From positions 1 through 64,000 of the forward strand of contig CAILVF010000038.1 in assembly GCA_903837605.1 (NCBI GenBank): a DNA stretch of 64,000 nt, given 5' to 3'. How positions within the stretch are numbered: the first letter of the stretch is position 1; the number at the start of each line of letters is the position of its first letter. Made by a program: the position numbers and the translations under genes. The notes under the pieces were generated by a model. The model ran no database searches and had not been told where the DNA came from. It saw only the letters and a list, made by a program, of their open reading frames with translations. This stretch comes from an uncultured Bacteroidales bacterium. GTDB taxonomy: Bacteria > Bacteroidota > Bacteroidia > Bacteroidales > FEN-979. Shown in pieces: positions 53,000-61,483 of this stretch.

Positions 53000-53683
53000 A
53001 TGAAAAAAACAACTGCATTATTTTGTTTGATTTTTACGCTTAGCCTGATAAGTCCTATGCTTGCCAAAGCCGCAAACGGGCATTTTGAAGGCGTTATCAC
53101 CTATAGTATCAGCTTCCCAAACAGCACCCTGCCTGCTGATCAGCTTGCCATGTTCCCAAAGGAATCCATTGTTTCAGTAAAAGGTAACAATTCCCGGAAT
53201 GAATCAGCATCGGCTATGGGGAATATGATTGAGATCACTAATTACGATAAGAAGTTCACGGTGACACTTCTTGATATGATGGGTAAAAAACTGGCTATCA
53301 AAAAGACCCTTGATGAAATTAATAATGATTTAGGGAAACAACCCAAGCCCTCAATCCAGGTAACGACTGAGACCAGGGATATTGCAGGTTACCATTGCAA
53401 AAAAGCAATTATCACATTGGAGAAAGACGGAAAGAAAACCACTTTTGATGTATGGTATACCGGCGAACTTGGCGGCAGGGAAAGTAATTTCGGGAATCCT
53501 CTCTACCAGGATATCGATGGCATGCTTATGGAATTCTCCTTCCAGGAACGGACCCTTACGATGAAATATTCGGTTACAAAAGTCGAGAAAAAGACTTTAT
53601 CCGACAGCATCTTCGAGATCCCTGCCGATTTTAAACTCACGACCCAGGAAGAACTTAAAAGCATGTTCGGCGGGGGGATGTAA
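53000..53683 (+). CDS. GLPGLI/DUF4412-like exported protein
   Basis: About 227 residues with a signal peptide (to AKA). The mature part has FEGVITYSISFPN, IEITNYDKKFTVTLLDMMGKKLAIK, then YHCKKAIITLEKDGKKTTFDVWYTGELGG, and ends in SVTKVEKKTLSDSIFEIPADFKL. This is the pattern of GLPGLI/DUF4412 family proteins, LolA-like folds of unknown function common in the phylum. ATG 53000 is preferred over upstream ATGs, as it starts the signal peptide. A weak -7-like box (TAAATTTA) lies about 30 bp upstream. Confidence 0.82.
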   Translation: MKKTTALFCLIFTLSLISPMLAKAANGHFEGVITYSISFPNSTLPADQLAMFPKESIVSVKGNNSRNESASAMGNMIEITNYDKKFTVTLLDMMGKKLAIKKTLDEINNDLGKQPKPSIQVTTETRDIAGYHCKKAIITLEKDGKKTTFDVWYTGELGGRESNFGNPLYQDIDGMLMEFSFQERTLTMKYSVTKVEKKTLSDSIFEIPADFKLTTQEELKSMFGGGM

Positions 53684-53707
53684 ACAATTTCTGAATAATT
53701 CAACCAA

Positions 53708-55516
53708 ATGCTGTTAATACGGCATATTGTTATTTATAGTCTCCTTGTTTGTTCTCTGTCTGCACTGTCACAGCAGGCCTACAAGGGATTGGTATTTGAT
53801 GTGAAGACCCGTGAGCCTGTCCCTTATGCCACAATCAGGCTGCTGGGCAAAGAAAGCGGGATGATCGCCAATGAGGATGGCAGGTATTATCTGCCTGCCA
53901 GTGTTTTTCTCAAAACAGATACCATACTCGTCACCTGCGTGGGATATAACAGCAGGAAGATCCCAGTCAGGGTTTTAAAGGACTCTGCCAATATCGGTTT
54001 GAATCCGATGGTTTACAACCTGAAGGAAATCAGCATTGTTGCAAAAGGACAGCCGGACTACTTATATCATTTGTTTTACGATGCCTGCCAGAAGTACCGG
54101 AAAACCGATGAGAAATTATTCACAAAGGCATATTTCACATTCCTGAGTGAATGCAATGGAGAACCACTTGAGCTCATTGAGACATATTTTAATGCTTCGG
54201 TTTCAACTGCAGGCGGAATCGATCAGCTGGTACCTAAAAACGGCAGAATCGGGTTGACACTCAGAAATTTCTGGAGCCTCAACACCACCGATATTTTCAG
54301 GCACCTGTTTCCTTTTGCCAGTGGCGGGCATTATACAATCCCCATGTCGGCAGGTAACTTCAGTTTTCACAGGTTTAAAGACCTCTATTACGTTAACCTG
54401 GTTAAACATTCCGGGGAAGGAAAGAACATCAATTATGTGCTCAGGCTGGTTCCGAAGTCCGACAGCGTAAAGCTGTTCGAAAGCATGGTCTGGCTTAATG
54501 AAAATGAAAACACAATTGACAGGATTGACAATTCGGTCAGGAATATTGATTTCTATTATCTACGCACTCCTGTCCAGGGCGACCATGTTGATTCGGTTAA
54601 CCTGGCATGGTCGGTTGTCTTTGACAATTCCGACAAAGAACATCCGAAAATATCAAGGATGTCGCTGGAGTATTCCCTTCAGTATATTGAAAAAACCGAC
54701 AATCATAAGACCAGCCTTTCAGCTAATTCCGAGCTCATGTTTTATGATTTCAACAAACCTTATCTTAACACCCTGGGTTATCTGGGGGACCAGCCAAACG
54801 ACTACCAGAGGGTCATGAGCATCCCCTATGACTCTGTATTCTGGATGAATCCGGGGATAACACCCGAAAGCAGGAAACAAACTCAGTTCAGGGATTTTTT
54901 CAGGTCTAATGGAGTATTGCTGAATTATTCCCCGGGGTTGAACAGTTATGTAAGATCAGTGTATATTCCCTGGACTGCAGAGCGAAACCTGGAATTTTAT
55001 GAGCTTGGGACATCTCCCCCGGTATCGAAAAGAGTTTACATCCCGACAGGCTCCGGTAATAGCGACCCCATGAAAGGTTCACGAATACTGGGGTTGATCC
55101 TAATCAATCCGGTTGAAGTCAGCGACAGCCTTCACCTGAGTTCCGTCACCCTGGTCAATGCCCGGGCCTCCTATATGAACGAAAGGCAAAGTTACCGGGC
55201 AACAGCTTTTATGAATGTTATCTTTGACCTCTACGAACTAAAAAGGCGGGAAGTTGTGAACCGGTTTCATACAATGCAATACGGGACCAGGACTCCCTGG
55301 AACGAATTCAAGGACCTTTATGAAAAAGAGCTCGGCAACCTACGCGACAGCGTACTCCTTTTTTATAAGGAAAGCTGGGAGGGGACAAATGTGGATATGA
55401 TTGTGCAATGGTATGACCTTGTTTCAGCGAAACTCAATGTGAAACGAACAGCGCTCATTCAAAGAATGATAATTGAAGACCAGGAGAAAAAGAAAAAGAA
55501 AAAAACGAAACCCTGA
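53708..55516 (+). CDS. carboxypeptidase-regulatory-like domain protein, DUF5686-like
   Basis: 602 residues, signal peptide to LSQ. A carboxypeptidase-regulatory-like beta sandwich (AYKGLVFDVKTREPVPYATIRLLGKESGMIANEDGRYYLP, about 22-110) is followed by a large domain starting at ISIVAKGQPDYLYHLFYDACQKY, which resembles the start of DUF5686-type proteins of the phylum but has no visible C-terminal barrel. The C-terminus is an unusual Lys-rich tail (EDQEKKKKKKTKP). Probably in the envelope; function unknown. Confidence 0.75.
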   Translation: MLLIRHIVIYSLLVCSLSALSQQAYKGLVFDVKTREPVPYATIRLLGKESGMIANEDGRYYLPASVFLKTDTILVTCVGYNSRKIPVRVLKDSANIGLNPMVYNLKEISIVAKGQPDYLYHLFYDACQKYRKTDEKLFTKAYFTFLSECNGEPLELIETYFNASVSTAGGIDQLVPKNGRIGLTLRNFWSLNTTDIFRHLFPFASGGHYTIPMSAGNFSFHRFKDLYYVNLVKHSGEGKNINYVLRLVPKSDSVKLFESMVWLNENENTIDRIDNSVRNIDFYYLRTPVQGDHVDSVNLAWSVVFDNSDKEHPKISRMSLEYSLQYIEKTDNHKTSLSANSELMFYDFNKPYLNTLGYLGDQPNDYQRVMSIPYDSVFWMNPGITPESRKQTQFRDFFRSNGVLLNYSPGLNSYVRSVYIPWTAERNLEFYELGTSPPVSKRVYIPTGSGNSDPMKGSRILGLILINPVEVSDSLHLSSVTLVNARASYMNERQSYRATAFMNVIFDLYELKRREVVNRFHTMQYGTRTPWNEFKDLYEKELGNLRDSVLLFYKESWEGTNVDMIVQWYDLVSAKLNVKRTALIQRMIIEDQEKKKKKKTKP

Positions 55517-55547
55517 TTACTATACTTTACCCGGAGGTCAATTCATA

Positions 55548-57323
55548 TCAGGCTTTATAATACAAGAAAGCGACCTCACTTGCCAGTTTTATGGCTTTTT
55601 GCAATGTCTCAGTATTAAAAGGTTTACTTACATAACCATCCATCCCTGCATCAAGGTATGATTCTCGGTCGCCTTTCATTGCATTAGCAGTAAGAGCAAT
55701 AATTGGAACATGAGAGGAGATGCTCTTTTCCAGGTTCCGGATTGACTTTGCAACCTGGTACCCATCCATGACCGGCATCTGAATATCGAGAATGATCAGA
55801 TCAAATGTGCCTGCAGTGAACTCTTCAAGCGCCGACTGTCCGTTATCAACAAGTTTGACATCAAAACCCATCCGCTTCAACTGAAAGCTGACGATCTTCT
55901 GGTTGATCAGGTTATCTTCGGCAACCAGGACTTTTTTCCCGGTATATAAACCATCGAAAAACTCTTCAGTTTTGTTCGGGTCCTGGATCCTGGGCGAACT
56001 CAGTTCAAACGGCAGATTAAACCAAAACGTTGATCCCTTGCCATGGACGCTCTCAACCCCAATCTCGCCTCCAAGCAGATCGGTTAGTTTTTTACAGATT
56101 GAAAGCCCCAATCCCGTGCCGGATATGAGTTTGTGCTGTTTTTGCCTGATCCTTGAAAAAACCCTGAATAAAGAATTTAATGCCTCCGGCGGAATTCCGA
56201 TTCCGGTATCCTTAACTTCAAACCTGAGCAAGGCATGATCTATTGTGCGGTTCAGAAGGCCGATCTGGATGGCTATTCCGCCATGGTCGGTGAACTTGAC
56301 TGCATTGTTAACAAGGTTTATGATGATCTGCCTGAGCCTCTGTGAATCTCCAACGAGATGGGTGGGAACATCATCACTGATGTTAACCGAAAAGTCAAGG
56401 GATTTTTCCCGGGCTTTCAAGTTCAGCATCTGAAAAACATCCTCCAGCACCCTTTCAAGCATGAAAGGGTGAAAATCCAATTCCATTTTCCCGGCTTCTA
56501 TAGCCGAAAAATCAAGAAGGTCATTGACAAGCACTAGCAGGTTTTCGGCAGATGATACAATACCTTTTAAAAGATCCGACTGGTTCCCGTCAAGGGAGGT
56601 GTTTCTAAGAATTTCGGCAAGGCCGAGAATACCATTCATAGGAGTGCGGAACTCATGGGAAATACTGGCAATAAACTCGTTCTTAGCCATGGTCCCTGCT
56701 TCGGCGAGTTCCTTGGCGTACTTTAATTCAGATTCATAGTGTTTGCGCTCAGTAATATCCCATGAAATCCCAATAAGACCAATGATCTGGCCGGCCGTAC
56801 TGCGTATAGGGGCAAGATTTGTATTGACCCAGAGGAATCTTCCCATGAACTCCAGTTCCTCTTCAATATCATAAACAGCTGTCCCGGAATCAATTACTTT
56901 TTGTTCTGTTTCAATATACCCGTTGCTCTTGTAATTAGGTAAAATGTCTTTAAGGCTTTTCCCCTGGATTTTTTCGGCAGGGACTCCAACAAGTTCTGCA
57001 AAGCTCTGGTTTACAAGAATATAATTTAGTTTTACATCCTTGAAATATACATAGGCCGGAATGGTGGAAAGAATGGTTGAAAGTTCTTCAGCCCTGACTT
57101 TAAGGTTATCTGAAACTTTTTTCAGGTCTGCGGAAGTACGCGTCAGCAGGGAAGACAGTATATTCTTTTCCTTGTTTGAACGTTCATATTTGAATTTTAG
57201 TTTTGAATATTCCGATCCGACCAGTGACAGCTCTTCCTGCACTTTGTCCCAGTATTGCGTAAACTCTTCCGGCGATCGAAGTCTCTGCAGATCTTCAATC
57301 AACAGTTGAAAATCCACCAACAT
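55548..57323 (-). CDS. soluble hybrid sensor histidine kinase
   Basis: 591 residues, no membrane segment. An N-terminal coiled coil (about 1-85, LSLVGSEYSKLKFKYERSNK) leads to a PAS/PAC domain (about 85-200, YVYFKDVKLNYILVNQSF), HisKA with the phospho-His in FIASISHEFRTPMNG near 223, HATPase_c (NLVNNAVKFTD, DTGIGIP, GTGLGLSICKK) and a receiver domain with VLVAEDN, the phosphoacceptor Asp in LIILDIQMPVMDG near 512, and the Lys in YVSKPF near 575. It lies one base behind the FIST gene, which is likely its sensor partner. Confidence 0.95.
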   Translation of the reverse strand: MLVDFQLLIEDLQRLRSPEEFTQYWDKVQEELSLVGSEYSKLKFKYERSNKEKNILSSLLTRTSADLKKVSDNLKVRAEELSTILSTIPAYVYFKDVKLNYILVNQSFAELVGVPAEKIQGKSLKDILPNYKSNGYIETEQKVIDSGTAVYDIEEELEFMGRFLWVNTNLAPIRSTAGQIIGLIGISWDITERKHYESELKYAKELAEAGTMAKNEFIASISHEFRTPMNGILGLAEILRNTSLDGNQSDLLKGIVSSAENLLVLVNDLLDFSAIEAGKMELDFHPFMLERVLEDVFQMLNLKAREKSLDFSVNISDDVPTHLVGDSQRLRQIIINLVNNAVKFTDHGGIAIQIGLLNRTIDHALLRFEVKDTGIGIPPEALNSLFRVFSRIRQKQHKLISGTGLGLSICKKLTDLLGGEIGVESVHGKGSTFWFNLPFELSSPRIQDPNKTEEFFDGLYTGKKVLVAEDNLINQKIVSFQLKRMGFDVKLVDNGQSALEEFTAGTFDLIILDIQMPVMDGYQVAKSIRNLEKSISSHVPIIALTANAMKGDRESYLDAGMDGYVSKPFNTETLQKAIKLASEVAFLYYKA

Positions 57324-57324
57324 G

Positions 57325-58455
57325 CTATCTCTCCTTTAATGAAACCAGGGTAAAGGTCTGGTTGTAAAAATCACATGAGCTCCTGTAATTGTTTCCTATC
57401 TCTCCATAAGTAAAAAATCCCATCAATGGTTTTTTCCATTTCATCCAGGCTTCCTCCATCTCCTCAGATATGGTGGGCCCCAATGCATTATGCCTTGCCA
57501 TGCATGAGAAAAGTATCAGCAGGTCTGTCCCTGAATTATATTCATAAAATTCGTCAACCTTCTTCCTGGTATATTCCACGATCTCAAATCCGGGGGAACT
57601 TGAGAAGGTCACAACGGCTCCATTGGGTACAGTACCGGCAAAAATGAGCGCTTTCTTCTCCCTGTCAACATTAAGCACGGCTCTAAGTATGAAATCGGGA
57701 TCATTTTTCCTGATAAGCAGGGGGTATTCAACGCCAATTTCAGGCAGGTCCTCATCGTTCACATTTAAATAATTCTTGTAAACATCAAGGGCGGGCTGGT
57801 TATCTATAGTATACACAACATTACCCTCGGCGCTTGTGATGATTTTATCGGCGCCGATGCTGACCCAGCCGCTGGTTGCAATTCCCTGCACATCATAAGC
57901 CGATTTATCAAGGACCAGGAGGACAGCCCCGTTTGATTCGGAAAAAGCTTCCGTAAAAACAAATGTTTCTTTAAAATGGGCATCGTCGCCAGCCAATCCT
58001 CCGTACATGGTGATCTCCCGTCCAGCCGTATCCTGGATCCCGCGCACGAGCTGCTCACCGTCAATCGTCAGTCCGCTGGCAACAACAAGTATCGCCGGTT
58101 CCTTGTATGTTTTTGCAGCCCATGCACCGGCCGACTTACCAAGTTCGAAGGAAGTCAGTCCTTTTCCGTTGAACAGTTTAAGATCAAATGTACCCGGCTT
58201 CAGTTCCAGCATTGAACAGACCAGGCCCCCCTCGCTAATGGTCTTCCCTTCATCGTCATATAAAAACTCACCGCATGAACTGCTGCCAAAGACCCTGACT
58301 CCTTTGGGGCCCAGGAACGAAATAATCTCTGCCAGGTCGAGTTCCACAGATGAAAAAATTATCGCTGCATTTGGGTGCAGCCCGTTTTCGGTATTCTGAT
58401 CCCAGCTTTGCTGGAACCCTTTGACCGAATTTGTGCTGAAAGTTTTTACCTGCAT
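57325..58455 (-). CDS. FIST domain sensory protein
   Basis: 376 residues with both halves of the FIST domain: FIST_N (about 25-200, HPNAAIIFSSVELDL ... VFGSSSCGEFLYDDEG ... YGGLAGDDAHFKETFVF) and FIST_C (about 220-360, NQPALDVYKNYL ... LFSCMARHNALG ... GFFTYGEIGN). FIST domains are thought to sense small ligands such as amino acids and usually accompany signal-transduction modules. Here it is a separate polypeptide, translated just before the hybrid kinase with one base between the genes. Cytosolic: no signal peptide. Confidence 0.93.
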   Translation of the reverse strand: MQVKTFSTNSVKGFQQSWDQNTENGLHPNAAIIFSSVELDLAEIISFLGPKGVRVFGSSSCGEFLYDDEGKTISEGGLVCSMLELKPGTFDLKLFNGKGLTSFELGKSAGAWAAKTYKEPAILVVASGLTIDGEQLVRGIQDTAGREITMYGGLAGDDAHFKETFVFTEAFSESNGAVLLVLDKSAYDVQGIATSGWVSIGADKIITSAEGNVVYTIDNQPALDVYKNYLNVNDEDLPEIGVEYPLLIRKNDPDFILRAVLNVDREKKALIFAGTVPNGAVVTFSSSPGFEIVEYTRKKVDEFYEYNSGTDLLILFSCMARHNALGPTISEEMEEAWMKWKKPLMGFFTYGEIGNNYRSSCDFYNQTFTLVSLKER

Positions 58456-58463
58456 AAGAGATT

Positions 58464-59162
58464 TTATTGCTTTTTCTCGATAATTTTCGCTCCCTCGGAG
58501 TACTTTTCGGATCTCATCACCTCGCCATTCTCTTCATAAAATGTCCAGGTACCATCCATGTGACCAGCCTTATATGCTCCTGACAGGTTGACCTTCCCGC
58601 CGGGGTAATAAGCAGTGAAAGGGCCATTCTTCTCATCATCGGCGTACTCACCTTTAAATTTCATCTTCCCGTCTTCAAAATACTGGATCCACTCCCCTTC
58701 CTTTTTGCCTTGTCGATAATTAACCACTTCGGCTATGCTGCCATTGGGATAAAATGTTTCAGAGGTTCCGTTTTTCAATCCCGAGGAATAATTTTCTTCC
58801 GATAACATCGCACCGTCATAGTCGCTGTAATATTTCCATGTGCTGTCCTTTTTTTCATTCCTGTAGTTACCTTCAGCTATCTTGCGTCCATTCTCAGAAT
58901 AAGAAACAGTTCTCACCGTTTTTCCATCACCGGTAAATTCAGAAACCGTTTTAAGTTTGCCGTCTGCATAATAATACCTGAATTCTCCATAAGGGATGCC
59001 ATTTTTGAATTGCCCGTCATATATTTTATGTCCGTCCTTGTCTGATTTACTCCAGACCCCTTGCCTGAGACCTGAAGCATCGGTAAAGTTAATGCCTTCC
59101 TGGCCGAAAGCAAGAAAATTCAATGGTAAAAGGAGAAAAAGCATGATCAGGCGGTTCATCAT
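58464..59162 (-). CDS. exported MORN-repeat protein
   Basis: 232 residues with a signal peptide (to AFGQ). The body has about seven MORN_2-type repeats of the form GxWxxYYxDGxLxxxxxYxxG (for example YGEFRYYYADGKLKTV, DSTWKYYSDYDGAMLSEENY, GEWIQYFEDGKMKFKGEYADD). Such proteins are often annotated as YwqK-family antitoxin components, but the evidence for that role is poor and no toxin gene is adjacent. Two consecutive ATG codons make the start ambiguous by one residue. It is divergent from recR, 42 bp apart, and 8 bp ahead of the FIST gene in the same direction. Confidence 0.87.
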   Translation of the reverse strand: MMNRLIMLFLLLPLNFLAFGQEGINFTDASGLRQGVWSKSDKDGHKIYDGQFKNGIPYGEFRYYYADGKLKTVSEFTGDGKTVRTVSYSENGRKIAEGNYRNEKKDSTWKYYSDYDGAMLSEENYSSGLKNGTSETFYPNGSIAEVVNYRQGKKEGEWIQYFEDGKMKFKGEYADDEKNGPFTAYYPGGKVNLSGAYKAGHMDGTWTFYEENGEVMRSEKYSEGAKIIEKKQ

Positions 59163-59178
59163 GAAACGGCTAAAAGAT

Positions 59179-59186
59179 TACATTTG
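59179..59186 (+). promoter_or_regulatory. -7 promoter box for recR
   Basis: TACATTTG, 18 bp before the GTG at 59205. It lies over the possible TTG start at 59184, supporting GTG 59205 as the recR start. Confidence 0.6.
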
Positions 59187-59204
59187 CAAAATAAACAATT
59201 TTTA

Positions 59205-59834
59205 GTGAATTCACTACCATCAAGAGTATTTGAGGCTGCAGTCAATGAACTGGCGAAACTTCCCGGTATTGGCAGGAAGACAGCTCTCAGGATGGCCTTG
59301 CACCTCCTGAAATCCAGAAAGGAAGACGCCGAATCCTTTGGCATGTCGATAATCCGCATGCATAATGAGATCCGCTACTGCAGGGAGTGCGGGAATATCA
59401 GTGATGATGAACTATGCTCAATTTGCGGGAGCCCTAAACGGGATAAAACAACAGTTTGCGTGGTTGAGGACATTCGTGACGTCATTGCTGTTGAAAATAC
59501 CGGTCAGTACACCGGTGTCTATCATGTACTTGGAGGGATCATTTCGCCTATGGAAAATATCGGCCCTGATGACCTGAACATTACAGGCCTGGTCGAAAAA
59601 GTTGAATCAGGCCGTGTAACAGAAGTGATACTGGCCCTGCCCACCACCATAGAAGGGGATACAACGAATTTTTACCTTTATAAAAAACTTCATGCTTCAA
59701 GCATTCCGGTTACTACTATTGCCCGCGGAATTTCTGTAGGGGACGAACTGGAGCACACCGACGAAGTCACGCTGGGGCGGTCGATCATAAACCGTACCCC
59801 ATACGAGAATACTATTCAGAGAAAAAATCAGTAG
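59205..59834 (+). CDS. recR: recombination mediator RecR
   Basis: About 209 residues, the usual RecR length. The helix-hairpin-helix segment is VNELAKLPGIGRKTALRMALHLL, the zinc finger CRECGNISDDELCSICG has four Cys, and the Toprim domain has VCVVEDIRDVIAVENTGQYTGVYHVLGG. It works with RecO (and RecF) to load RecA at gaps. GTG start chosen because the -7 box overlaps any upstream start. It is convergent with the small ribbon-helix-helix-like gene, only 2 bp apart. Confidence 0.97.
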   Translation: MNSLPSRVFEAAVNELAKLPGIGRKTALRMALHLLKSRKEDAESFGMSIIRMHNEIRYCRECGNISDDELCSICGSPKRDKTTVCVVEDIRDVIAVENTGQYTGVYHVLGGIISPMENIGPDDLNITGLVEKVESGRVTEVILALPTTIEGDTTNFYLYKKLHASSIPVTTIARGISVGDELEHTDEVTLGRSIINRTPYENTIQRKNQ

Positions 59835-59836
59835 TT

Positions 59837-60061
59837 TTATTCCATGCTGAAAAGCTGGAGCTGGCTTACTTTTGAAGAAACATGGTTCACCTCCAGGTGC
59901 TCGTAGTTCTCAAGCAGCGGGCGAATGGCCTTTTTAATGATCTTGTTTGGAGTACTCTTTCTGGATTTGCAAAAATTCATCAGGGATTTTTTCTGACGCG
60001 CAGAGATGGTGATCGTCACCTGCTTGTATTTCACTGCCTTTTTTTTCTTCTTCTTACTCAT
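59837..60061 (-). CDS. small ribbon-helix-helix-like protein
   Basis: 74 residues starting MSKKKKKKAVKYKQ. A short strand KQVTITIS, then a helix ARQKKSLMNFCKSRKST, a turn and a second helix NKIIKKAIRPLLENY resemble a ribbon-helix-helix DNA-binding fold. The very basic N-terminus fits nucleic-acid binding. ATG 60061 overlaps the last codons of glmM by eight bases, so it is translationally coupled to it. The longer frame to 60088 is less likely. Function unknown; not a recognised named family. Confidence 0.65.
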   Translation of the reverse strand: MSKKKKKKAVKYKQVTITISARQKKSLMNFCKSRKSTPNKIIKKAIRPLLENYEHLEVNHVSSKVSQLQLFSME

Positions 60062-61451
60062 TTCCCTTGATGATCTCCTCAACATCACGCATCAGTTTCA
60101 ATGCAAGGTGATCGGCTTTCTCCTGCATATTGCTTTCGGCATATATCCTCACAATGGGTTCGGTGTTTGACTTCCTGAGATGGACCCATTCCCCGTCGAA
60201 ATGTATTTTAATCCCGTCGATGGCTGAAACCGGGCGGCTTTTATAACGCAAAGCAATCTTTTTAAGGATATTGTCAATATCCATCTCCGAAGTAAAACTG
60301 ATTTTATTTTTAGAAATAAAATAATTCGGATATTGATCACGGAGCTGTGAACAGTTTTTACCTGAACGGGCCAGGTAGGATAGGAACAAGGCAATCCCTG
60401 CCATGGCATCCCTTCCGTAATGCAATTCAGGATATATTACCCCACCATTTCCTTCGCCCCCTATCACCGCATGGTGCTTTTTCATACATTCCACCACATT
60501 GACTTCCCCTACAGCCGAGGCAAAGTATTTGCCGCCATGCTGCTCGGTAATTAATTTAAGAGCCTGGGTGGAAGACAGGTTTGAAACGGTATTCCCTTCT
60601 TTATAACCCAGGATGTAGTCAGCCACAGCAACAAGGGTATATTCTTCTCCAAATGGCTCTCCAAGCTGGTTTACAATGGCAAGGCGGTCAACATCCGGAT
60701 CAACTGCGAAACCGACATCAGCCTTGTTCTTAACGATTATTTCACAGAGATCACCAATGTTTTCCGAAAGAGGTTCCGGGTTATGGGCAAAATCCCCGCT
60801 TGGATCGCAATACAGCGGTATTATTTTATAAACTCCCAATGCATCCAGTAACATGGGAATTGCAATCCCTCCCGAACTGTTTACAGCATCAATCACAACA
60901 GTAAAATGGGCATTTTTAATTGCCTCTTTATCAACGAGTTCCAGCTCAAGTATTTTTTCAATATGCTTTTCAATGCAGGAATCATCAGAAGAACAAATCC
61001 CGAGGTTCCTGACCTCTGAAAATTTATAGTCTTTCCTGGCCGCCAGTTCGATTATCTTTTCACCATCTGCAGCCGACAGAAACTCACCTTTGGAATTTAA
61101 AAGTTTCAACGCATTCCACTGGATGGGATTGTGGCTTGCTGTCAGAATGATCCCCCCGTCGGCATTATGAAATCCTATTGCCAGCTCGGTGGTGGGTGTC
61201 GTAGTAAGGCCGATATCAATAATGTCGACTCCGCATGACATCAAGGTTCCGCAAACCAGGTGATTGACCATCTCGCCTGAGATCCTTGCATCCCTGCCGA
61301 CAATAAGCAAAGGAGCATCTTTCCCGCAATCTTCTTTGACCCATTGCGCAAAGGCACAGGAAAATTTCAGGATGTCAAACGGAGTAAGCCCGAGTCCTTC
61401 CTTCCCCCCAATGGTTCCGCGTATTCCGCTGATCGAACTGATTAAAGTCAT
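60054..61451 (-). CDS. glmM: phosphoglucosamine mutase
   Basis: 465 residues of the alpha-D-phosphohexomutase superfamily. N-terminal ISSISGIRGTIGG, catalytic Ser loop GGIILTASHNPIQWNALKLLN, metal loop DPDVDRLAIV, sugar-specificity loop GEGNGGVIYPELHYGRD and the phosphate-binding RKSNTEPIVRIYAES are all present. The GEGNGG and SNTEP motifs suit GlmM, which makes glucosamine-1-phosphate for cell-wall synthesis; phosphomannomutase/phosphoglucomutase is the alternative. The stop overlaps the start of the small basic protein. Confidence 0.88.
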   Translation of the reverse strand: MTLISSISGIRGTIGGKEGLGLTPFDILKFSCAFAQWVKEDCGKDAPLLIVGRDARISGEMVNHLVCGTLMSCGVDIIDIGLTTTPTTELAIGFHNADGGIILTASHNPIQWNALKLLNSKGEFLSAADGEKIIELAARKDYKFSEVRNLGICSSDDSCIEKHIEKILELELVDKEAIKNAHFTVVIDAVNSSGGIAIPMLLDALGVYKIIPLYCDPSGDFAHNPEPLSENIGDLCEIIVKNKADVGFAVDPDVDRLAIVNQLGEPFGEEYTLVAVADYILGYKEGNTVSNLSSTQALKLITEQHGGKYFASAVGEVNVVECMKKHHAVIGGEGNGGVIYPELHYGRDAMAGIALFLSYLARSGKNCSQLRDQYPNYFISKNKISFTSEMDIDNILKKIALRYKSRPVSAIDGIKIHFDGEWVHLRKSNTEPIVRIYAESNMQEKADHLALKLMRDVEEIIKGNE

Positions 61452-61483
61452 AGAATATTTTTTTCAATTTATTTCCAGGTTTG

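Noticed and set aside
58464..59162. MORN-repeat protein as an antitoxin of a toxin-antitoxin pair
   Set aside because: It is exported and has no adjacent toxin; the YwqK antitoxin name is a label carried over from weak similarity.
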